Shown one piece after another: positions 57,750 to 64,000 of a DNA stretch of 64,000 nt. Origin of the DNA: Desulfobacula sp. (lineage in GTDB: Bacteria; Desulfobacterota; Desulfobacteria; Desulfobacterales; Desulfobacteraceae). The translations under genes were made by a program, and so were the position numbers. The notes below the pieces were generated by a model that was not told the DNA's origin, did not search any database, and was given only the letters and a program-made list of their open reading frames with translations. The DNA lies in NCBI GenBank assembly GCA_023701135.1, contig JAMPXP010000012.1, positions 1 to 64,000 of the forward strand, written 5' to 3'. How positions within the stretch are numbered: position 1 is the stretch's first letter; each line of letters starts with the position of its first letter.

Positions 57750-60514
57750 CTTATCTCCTTTGCGTCAGTGCTTACGCCCGCACTCCTGCGGTTTCTGATC
57801 CATTTGTCAAGCGATATGACCGGCAGCACCACCGCTCCGGCCATCATAGCGAACATCCAAGCCCGGCCGTCAAGCGGCGCGGAGCCAAAAAGCGTCTGCA
57901 GCAACGGCAGATAAATGAAGCACGCCTGAAGCATCAGCAGGATGCCTATGCCGATAAAGACAGAAGGGTTGCTGAAAAAGCCCTGATCAAAGAGCGAGGA
58001 CTTCAGGGACCGGCAATTGAGCAGGTAAAAAATCTGGGTGAAGATGATGCTTGTCACACAGAGGGTCTGGGCTTCGGAGAGGGCCAGAACATGCATGGCT
58101 CTTGTCACGGGCGCTGGGCCGGCGATACGATAATATTCCCAAAGGAACAGACCGCAAGCAGTTGCCGCCATGAGCATCCCGACAATGATCAAGCGGGTGA
58201 CAATATAACCCGAAAGCACAGGTTCGCCGGGAGCGCGCGGCTGCCGCTGCATGGCGTTAGGCTCCAGCACCTCAAAGGCCAGGGGAATGGACAGGGTAAC
58301 ACTGGCCACCAGGTTGATCCACAAGGTCTGACTGGGGGACATGGCCATGAGGAGTTCATTGACACCATCCACCTGAATGGTCGGAAAGAAAAACATCGCA
58401 ACCGACAGGGTGCATGCCAGGCCGAGATTGGCGGGCAGCATAAAGGCCAGAGATTTGATGAGGTTGTCGTAGACCCGGCGGCCCTCCTCCACCGCTGCCG
58501 TGATGGAAGCGAAATTGTCATCCATCAGCACAACCTTGGCTGCATCTTTCGATACCGCCGTGCCGGTTATGCCCATGGCAATGCCGATATCGGCACGCTT
58601 GAGAGCCGGTGCATCATTGACACCGTCACCGGTCATGGCAACGACATGGCGCTGTGCCTGCAGGGCCTCCACAAGCCGGATCTTGTGCTCCGGAGACACC
58701 CGCGCGAAAACATTGGTATTCATGGCCGCATCCTGCAGTTGCTCGTCGGCAAGACCGTCAAGGTCACGGCCCGACATGGCGCTTTGCCCCTGGGGCAACA
58801 GACCGAGCTGGCGACCGATGGCCTCGGCGGTCACAGGATGATCTCCGGTGATCATCTTGACCGTAATCCCGGCACTATGGCAGATTCGGATGGCGTCCAT
58901 GGCCTCGGTCCTGGGCGGATCAATCATGCAGAGCAACCCTGCAAACAGCAAATCACCACAGACGGACTCCGGTTGGATCTGATCCGCAGAAAGATTTTTC
59001 TTTTGTGCAAAGGCGATGACCCGCATGCCCTGGCGGGCGTAGGTGGCCATGGCGTCATTGATTCGGCGCAACTCCGATTCGCTCAGGGCGCAGCGCTCAA
59101 GAACCGTTTCCGGGGCACCCTTCAGGAGGATACGGTTTTCCCCGTCAATCCTGTGCAGGGTGGCCATGAATTTGCTGTCCGACTCGAAGGGGATGACATC
59201 CAGACGGGCATGGCGGCTGCGGAAATCCCGGCTCGAAAGGCCTGCTTTTTCACCGGCAACAACCAGCGCAGCCTCGGTTGGATCACCGGTGATGGTCCAG
59301 ATGTTTTGCTCAAGGCGCACAACAGCATCATTGCAGAGAATGCCGATGGTGAGCAGATCATGCAGGGCGGTCGGGAGTTCGGTCAGCCGGGCGCCATCGC
59401 GTTCAATTTCTCCGTCCGGGGCATAACCGATGCCGGAAAACCGGTATTCCTGGCCGGCCAGCCATGCCACCTGCACCGTCATCTCATTGCGGGTCAGGGT
59501 GCCGGTCTTGTCGGAACAGATAACCGTGGTGGAGCCAAGGGTTTCCACCGCCGGAAGGTGCCGGACGACGGCATGCCTTTCGGCCATGCGCCGAACGCCG
59601 ACGGCGAGGCATATGGTAATGACCGCCGGCAAACCTTCAGGGATTGCCGCCACCGCCAGAGAAACAGCAACCATGAGGGATTCGCCCAGGGGGGCATCTT
59701 TGACCCAGATGCCGAAACCGATGAGGACGGCGACCACAGCCACTACGGCAGCGGTAATGCCGGTGCTGACGTTGGCCAGTTGACGGGTCAGAGGGGTCTC
59801 CAACTGCCCGGTCTGGTTGAGCAGGGCATTGATCCGGCCCAGCTCCGTGCTGCCGCCGGTCGCAACCACTACCCCGGTGGCAGTGCCTTGCAGAACAAGC
59901 GTTCCGCTAAAGGCCATGCCGATCCGGTCCCCAAGAGGCGCTTCCCTGGCAACGGCATCGCTTCTCTTTGCAACAGGAAGCGACTCACCGGTAAGCGCCG
60001 CTTCTTCGACCAGGAGGTTCTTTACTCTGATCAAGCGCAGATCGGCTGGGACCTTGTCGCCGCTCTGCAAGGTCACGAGGTCACCAGGGACAAGGGTTTC
60101 GGCGGAAACGGCAAACGACTGCCCGTCCCGCAGCGCGGTTGCAAATTCCGGCATCATGTCGGCAAGTGCTTCGATGGCCTTTCCTGCCCGGTACTCTTGC
60201 ATAAAACCGATAATCGCATTAACACCCACGGCACTGAAAACCACCAGGGCATCGGTGATTTTTTGCAGCCCGATGGCCAATGCACCGGAAGCAATCAAGA
60301 GCCAGCCAATGGGATTATTGATCTGACGCCATAAAATAAGCCAGGGACTATCACTGCCCTTGCGGAGGAGGGTGTTGGCACCATGGCGTTTCAGCCTCTC
60401 TGCTGCTTCTCCGGCATTCAACCCGCTGAGGCTGGTCTGCAATTCGGAAATGACATCCTGATCCGACAAGGCATGCCACATGGTGCCCTCGGGCCTTTTA
60501 ACATTTTCCTGCAT
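57746..60514 (-). CDS. Cation-translocating P-type ATPase, P2 (Ca2+/PMR1-like)
   Basis: The 922-residue protein has the N-terminal cation ATPase domain, the actuator loop (EEAALTGESLPV), the ion-site PEGLP motif in TM4 (VAAIPEGLPAVIT), the phosphorylation site CSDKTGTLT and the hinge MTGDGVNDAPALKRADIGIAMG. About ten membrane helices fit the P2A/P2B group, which moves Ca2+ or Mn2+. GC content and position indicate it belongs to the five-gene stress-like operon. The gap to the upstream dgkA-like gene is 62 bp and its stop overlaps psiE. Confidence 0.93.
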   Translation of the reverse strand: MQENVKRPEGTMWHALSDQDVISELQTSLSGLNAGEAAERLKRHGANTLLRKGSDSPWLILWRQINNPIGWLLIASGALAIGLQKITDALVVFSAVGVNAIIGFMQEYRAGKAIEALADMMPEFATALRDGQSFAVSAETLVPGDLVTLQSGDKVPADLRLIRVKNLLVEEAALTGESLPVAKRSDAVAREAPLGDRIGMAFSGTLVLQGTATGVVVATGGSTELGRINALLNQTGQLETPLTRQLANVSTGITAAVVAVVAVLIGFGIWVKDAPLGESLMVAVSLAVAAIPEGLPAVITICLAVGVRRMAERHAVVRHLPAVETLGSTTVICSDKTGTLTRNEMTVQVAWLAGQEYRFSGIGYAPDGEIERDGARLTELPTALHDLLTIGILCNDAVVRLEQNIWTITGDPTEAALVVAGEKAGLSSRDFRSRHARLDVIPFESDSKFMATLHRIDGENRILLKGAPETVLERCALSESELRRINDAMATYARQGMRVIAFAQKKNLSADQIQPESVCGDLLFAGLLCMIDPPRTEAMDAIRICHSAGITVKMITGDHPVTAEAIGRQLGLLPQGQSAMSGRDLDGLADEQLQDAAMNTNVFARVSPEHKIRLVEALQAQRHVVAMTGDGVNDAPALKRADIGIAMGITGTAVSKDAAKVVLMDDNFASITAAVEEGRRVYDNLIKSLAFMLPANLGLACTLSVAMFFFPTIQVDGVNELLMAMSPSQTLWINLVASVTLSIPLAFEVLEPNAMQRQPRAPGEPVLSGYIVTRLIIVGMLMAATACGLFLWEYYRIAGPAPVTRAMHVLALSEAQTLCVTSIIFTQIFYLLNCRSLKSSLFDQGFFSNPSVFIGIGILLMLQACFIYLPLLQTLFGSAPLDGRAWMFAMMAGAVVLPVISLDKWIRNRRSAGVSTDAKEIR

Positions 60515-60576
60515 CTTTAGAAATCTCCTGCAGAGATCACGGGTGATTGCCGCTACAGCGCGTCTGCCAATGATCC

Positions 60577-60966
60577 CTATATATTTAAAATTTTCCAGAA
60601 ATTGGTAAGTTCAATACCCAACACAACGACCCAGATAAGGACGGAGATACCTGTAGCCGCAGCAGATATATCCTTAATGATTTTTATTTTCTCGTTTTCA
60701 TTTGTCTCGATGAAATCACACAGCGCCTCTATGGCGCTGTTGAACAGTTCAGCAATGAGAACCAGTCCGGTGGCTGCCATGATGAGAAGCGAATCAATCC
60801 ATTGGCGGAAAAAAAAGCAGGTCAGGAGCATGACCAGAGAAAGATAGACCTTGTAGGCGACGCTGAAATCATAACGGATGGCATAACGCAGGCCGGAAAG
60901 ACAGACTTGAATCTTTCGAATCGGGTGATAGCCCTCTTCTCCTTGACCGAGAAATTTATTTCGCAC
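60577..60966 (-). CDS. dgkA: Diacylglycerol kinase, prokaryotic DgkA type
   Basis: The 129-residue protein has three membrane helices and the DgkA motif AELFNSAIEALCDFIETNEN followed by KIIKDISAAA. The Glu pair and Lys-Asp are catalytic. It phosphorylates diacylglycerol or undecaprenol. In this operon it lies next to a PAP2 phosphatase, and the two could act on the same lipid pool. It lies 34 bp downstream of the PAP2 gene. Confidence 0.93.
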   Translation of the reverse strand: MRNKFLGQGEEGYHPIRKIQVCLSGLRYAIRYDFSVAYKVYLSLVMLLTCFFFRQWIDSLLIMAATGLVLIAELFNSAIEALCDFIETNENEKIKIIKDISAAATGISVLIWVVVLGIELTNFWKILNI

Positions 60967-61000
60967 GGTTCATACTCCTTTCTAATATATAATAGTGCTG

Positions 61001-61501
61001 TCAGAAAAGATGCTGCTTCCTCTGGAGCCATGGCAGGAGGGGCATCATTAAACGCACCGCCAATACAATGAGAGCTGCCAAAACCATCCCTGCCAATACA
61101 TCGAAAACATAGTGCACCTGAAGGTAAATACGTGAATATCCGACAATAGCGACGAGCAGCAGACTCAAGAGGGCAACATGGCTTGCCCAGACGGGCTGCA
61201 GGACCTGAAACGCGACAATGGTGACCGACAGAAAAAAAGCCGCGGCCTGGGCAGTATGAGCGCTGGGAAATGACCAGTCAGAGGGCATTGCCACAAGAAG
61301 CTCGGTTGTGGGCGGTCGCGGTCTTCGAAACATTAGCTTGACCGCATGGACTGAGATAATGGTCATCACCAGACTGCCACCGATCAAAACGGCCTGCTCG
61401 GATTTACCGAACCAGAGCAGAAGGAGACAGAGCACTGCAGAGAGCGGCAAAAGAAGATACAGCGAGCCCAGCCAGGTGATTGTCACAAAAAACAAGTCCA
61501 T
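61001..61501 (-). CDS. PAP2-family membrane phosphatase
   Basis: The 166-residue protein has about five membrane helices and the three PAP2 motifs: KLMFRRPRP (motif 1), SFPSAHT (motif 2) and SRIYLQVHYVFDVLAG (motif 3). It hydrolyses phosphatidic acid or undecaprenyl pyrophosphate. It starts 28 bp after the ftsH stop and is in the same transcript. Confidence 0.9.
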   Translation of the reverse strand: MDLFFVTITWLGSLYLLLPLSAVLCLLLLWFGKSEQAVLIGGSLVMTIISVHAVKLMFRRPRPPTTELLVAMPSDWSFPSAHTAQAAAFFLSVTIVAFQVLQPVWASHVALLSLLLVAIVGYSRIYLQVHYVFDVLAGMVLAALIVLAVRLMMPLLPWLQRKQHLF

Positions 61502-61529
61502 AGCACAAAATTAGCCCAATATGTTTTAT

Positions 61530-63398
61530 TCATGCGGACAGCCCGCTGCATTCGGGAGCGGATGCGGCAAATTCCAGGGAAGCGGGTTTCAGGGATTTGA
61601 AAAGGGTTTCCAGATCCGGCGCTTCCAAAGTCTCCTGCTTCAGGAGGCGTTTTGCGCTTTCCTCGAGAACATCCCGGTTTTCCGTCAGGATATGAACGGA
61701 TCTGTCAAAGGCGGTTAAAACCGTCCGGCGCACCGCACAGTCTATTTCCCGTGCGGTGTCATCCCCGTACAGTTTCTGGCGGAAAGGTTCTCCGGAAGGC
61801 CCGAGAAAGGACCGTTGATCGGTCTCAAAGGCCACATGGCCCATGCCCGGCTCCATGGCGTAGCGGGTAACCATGCTCCGGGCGATATCGGCAATTCTGG
61901 CCAGGTCATCGGCGGCGCCGGTGGAAAAATGGGAAAAAACCACATGTTCTGCAGCCCTCCCGCCCATGAGGATTGCCATCCGGTTTTCAAGTTCGGCTTG
62001 GGTCATGAGATACCGGTCCTCAGTGGGCCGCTGGATGGTGTACCCGAGGGAACCGATCCCTCTGGGGATGATGGAAACCTTATGCACCGGATCTGAACCG
62101 GAAATGGCCGCGGCCACAATGGCATGGCCCATCTCATGATAAGCGACAATCTCCCGTTCCCGGGAATTCAAAAGCCGGTTTCTGCGTTCAAGTCCGGCCA
62201 CAATCCGTTCCACGCCGGTATTGAAATCCTGGAGGGATATGTTGTCGGCATTGCGGCGCGTCGCGGCCAGAGCAGCCTCGTTGACCAGGTTTTCCAGATC
62301 AGCACCGGTAAATCCGGGAGTGAGGGCCGCCACCTGTTCCAGATCCGTGCTGTCATCCAGTTTTACCTTTTTGACATGAACCTGGAGAATGGCCAGCCGC
62401 CCCTGCTTGTCCGGCCGATCCACGAGAACCTGGCGATCAAAGCGGCCCGCCCTGAGAAGCGCCGGGTCCAGGACTTCCGGCCGGTTCGTAGCGGCGATCA
62501 GCACTATCCCGCTCATGGCATCAAACCCGTCCATTTCCACCAGAAGCTGATTCAGGGTTTGTTCTTTCTCATCATGGCCACCGCTAAACCCGGATGCGCC
62601 CCTGGCACTTCCCATGGCATCCAGCTCATCGATAAAAATAATGGCCGGCGCTTTTTGCCGGGCCTGTTCAAAAAGATCCCGCACCCGGGCCGCACCTACC
62701 CCCACAAACATTTCCACAAAATCCGAACCCGAGATGGAAAAAAAAGGAACCCCTGCTTCACCGGCAATAGCCCTGGCAAAAAGTGTCTTTCCCGTGCCCG
62801 GCGGACCCACCAGCAGGATGCCCTTGGGCATGCGGGCCCCCAGGCGGCCATAACGCTCCGGCGCTTTCAGAAATTCCACGGTTTCCCTGAGCTCGGCCTT
62901 GGCTTCCTCGACGCCGGCCACATCGGCAAAGGTGGTCTTGATATCGGTTTCCACATACACTTTGGCCTTGCTCTTTCCAATGGACATGAACCCCCCGCCG
63001 GCGCCCATCTGGCCGGACATGCGGCGCATGATCAGAAACCAGATCCCGAAGAAGAAAAGGGTGGGCAGAATCCAGGACAGCATCGTTGAAAAAAACCGGC
63101 TTTCGATATGGCCTGAAAATTTCACATCGTATTTCTGAAGCTCTTCGGCCAGGCCGTTTTCGACGCGAGTGGTCCGGAAATACCGTTTGTTCGGCGGCTG
63201 GGGGTCTTTGAGTTCTCCCCGGATCTCATCGGCTGTGATAACAATCTCCTTAACCCTGCCTTCCCGGACCAGGGTCTGGAATTCACTGTAGGCCAAAGGG
63301 GAAATGGACTGGTAACTCATCCAGAGATCATGAAAAAGAATAATGCCCAGAATGGCCATCGTCACATAAAACAGATTGAAACGGGTTATTTTCTGCAT
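61530..63398 (-). CDS. ftsH: ATP-dependent zinc metalloprotease FtsH
   Basis: The 622-residue protein has two N-terminal membrane helices (about 8-26 and 108-126) with a periplasmic domain between. The AAA domain has Walker A GPPGTGKT, Walker [10 protein letters not shown] and SRH ([19 protein letters not shown]). The protease site is HEMGH with a distal Asp region. It degrades membrane and regulatory proteins. It is the first gene of the stress-like operon and has GGAGG near its start. A GlyMet-rich linker ([14 protein letters not shown]) lies after TM2. Many genomes have a second, housekeeping ftsH elsewhere, which cannot be tested here. Confidence 0.95.
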   Translation of the reverse strand: MQKITRFNLFYVTMAILGIILFHDLWMSYQSISPLAYSEFQTLVREGRVKEIVITADEIRGELKDPQPPNKRYFRTTRVENGLAEELQKYDVKFSGHIESRFFSTMLSWILPTLFFFGIWFLIMRRMSGQMGAGGGFMSIGKSKAKVYVETDIKTTFADVAGVEEAKAELRETVEFLKAPERYGRLGARMPKGILLVGPPGTGKTLFARAIAGEAGVPFFSISGSDFVEMFVGVGAARVRDLFEQARQKAPAIIFIDELDAMGSARGASGFSGGHDEKEQTLNQLLVEMDGFDAMSGIVLIAATNRPEVLDPALLRAGRFDRQVLVDRPDKQGRLAILQVHVKKVKLDDSTDLEQVAALTPGFTGADLENLVNEAALAATRRNADNISLQDFNTGVERIVAGLERRNRLLNSREREIVAYHEMGHAIVAAAISGSDPVHKVSIIPRGIGSLGYTIQRPTEDRYLMTQAELENRMAILMGGRAAEHVVFSHFSTGAADDLARIADIARSMVTRYAMEPGMGHVAFETDQRSFLGPSGEPFRQKLYGDDTAREIDCAVRRTVLTAFDRSVHILTENRDVLEESAKRLLKQETLEAPDLETLFKSLKPASLEFAASAPECSGLSA

Positions 63399-63545
63399 GT
63401 CAATCCCTCCTCATTGAGAATATGATGACTGGAATTTCTCAAGTTCAGGCTGTTGTCAGATGATATTCAAACGCAATATATTTAGCACAATTCTCACGGG
63501 ATTTCTTCATTTTTTTTATGGCTGACGGCCTCTTCCGGTTTGGAT

Positions 63546-64000
63546 TCAGATTTTCACCCGGCCCTCAAACACCAGGGTGGCCGGGCCGGTTTTGAACACA
63601 TGGTTGGTGGCCTTGTCCCAGTGGATGTCCAGATCGCCGCCGGGAAGGTGAATCAGAGCCCGGTCTTCGGTCCGGCCCGTGAGATGGGCCGCCACAAGAA
63701 CGGCGCAGGCGCCGGTGCCGCAGGCCAGGGTGACCCCGGCCCCCCTTTCCCAAACTTTCATATTCAGCTCGGTCCGGCTGAGAACCTGGACAAATTCCAC
63801 ATTGATTTTTTCCGGGAAGCGCTCATGGGTTTCAATGGCCCGGCCTTCGGTTTCAAGGTCCAGGGTGTCATAGGAGTCCACAAAAATCACCGCATGGGGG
63901 TTGCCCATGGATACGGCGGTGATCCGGTATTCCCGTCCGCCGACGGTCAGAAGTTCATCCAGAGCTTTTTCATTGGGGCTTTCAAAGGGGATGTCCCGGC
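63546..64000 (-). CDS. dapF: Diaminopimelate epimerase DapF (5' end outside the window)
   Basis: The gene runs off the right edge. 151 residues are visible. MGNPHAVIFVDSYD, ERGAGVTLACGTGACAVLVA (catalytic Cys in ACGTGAC) and PGGDLDIHWD match DapF. It interconverts LL- and meso-diaminopimelate for lysine and cell wall. The upstream frame continues (SPNEKALDELLTVGGREYRI), so the first half of the protein is missing. Confidence 0.95.
   Translation of the reverse strand, partial: RDIPFESPNEKALDELLTVGGREYRITAVSMGNPHAVIFVDSYDTLDLETEGRAIETHERFPEKINVEFVQVLSRTELNMKVWERGAGVTLACGTGACAVLVAAHLTGRTEDRALIHLPGGDLDIHWDKATNHVFKTGPATLVFEGRVKI

Noticed and set aside
57737-60334. 865-residue plus-strand frame opposite the P-type ATPase gene
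   Set aside because: It is an antisense shadow. The ATPase has all conserved P-type motifs and a proper start on the minus strand.
1-64000. tRNA, rRNA, CRISPR arrays, prophage or complete insertion sequences
   Set aside because: None was seen by eye. A dedicated scan (for example tRNAscan-SE or a CRISPR finder) would be decisive.

Overview
The window reads as chromosomal DNA of an anaerobic, GC-rich deltaproteobacterium, most likely a sulfate reducer of the Desulfobacterales (phylum Desulfobacterota). This is inferred from gene content: heterodisulfide-reductase (Hdr) modules coupled to methylene-tetrahydrofolate reductase, in-frame UGA codons that look like selenocysteine, many PAS/sigma-54 two-component systems, and HdrA-type flavoproteins. 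No rRNA, tRNA, CRISPR array or complete insertion sequence was seen.

Layout. 1-1485: AT-rich, gene-poor stretch with one orphan small membrane protein between two 30-bp repeats. 1486-10937: the most interesting region, a minus-strand operon transcribed as HTH-receiver regulator, second MetF-like protein, HdrC-HdrB fusion, giant HdrA with an inserted NAD(P)H module, MvhD, MetV, MetF. Two of its genes are interrupted by an in-frame UGA followed by a short hairpin with a UGG-containing loop. Both are best read as selenoproteins. Together the operon looks like an NAD(P)H-linked, electron-bifurcating (or confurcating) methylene-THF reductase of the Wood-Ljungdahl pathway. 11025-16563: a frameshifted lipoprotein-rhodanese, then a lipid-linked sugar cassette (flippase-like protein, methyltransferase, YdjC/HpnK deacetylase, two glycosyltransferases). 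16564-19458: a vapBC toxin-antitoxin pair sitting between two copies of the 3' end of a sensor kinase gene. 19638-24032: flavodoxin-like protein, MFS transporter, PilZ protein, TyrA. 24039-28017: a ZraSR-like two-component system facing a ZraP-like periplasmic protein with a sigma-54 promoter. 28075-34536: FAH-family hydrolase, rhomboid protease, a second Hdr module (HdrA-MvhD fusion plus HdrCB fusion) and a pirin. 34548-37509: hydrolase, PAS-LuxR regulator and HD-GYP protein. 37578-46574: metabolic and housekeeping genes, including an orphan molybdopterin enzyme, a cytochrome P460 and a small two-repeat Cys protein. 46623-51617: a hybrid kinase and an old-yellow-enzyme-type oxidoreductase. 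51636-57294: an SGNH hydrolase, then a TPP riboswitch and a thiamine salvage operon (thiZXY, thiM, thiE, thiD). 57321-63398: a five-gene minus-strand operon (ftsH, PAP2 phosphatase, diacylglycerol kinase, P-type ATPase, psiE-like) that resembles a stress/membrane-homeostasis cassette. The window ends inside dapF.

All functional calls come from reading the translated sequence and recalled family motifs. No database search was run.
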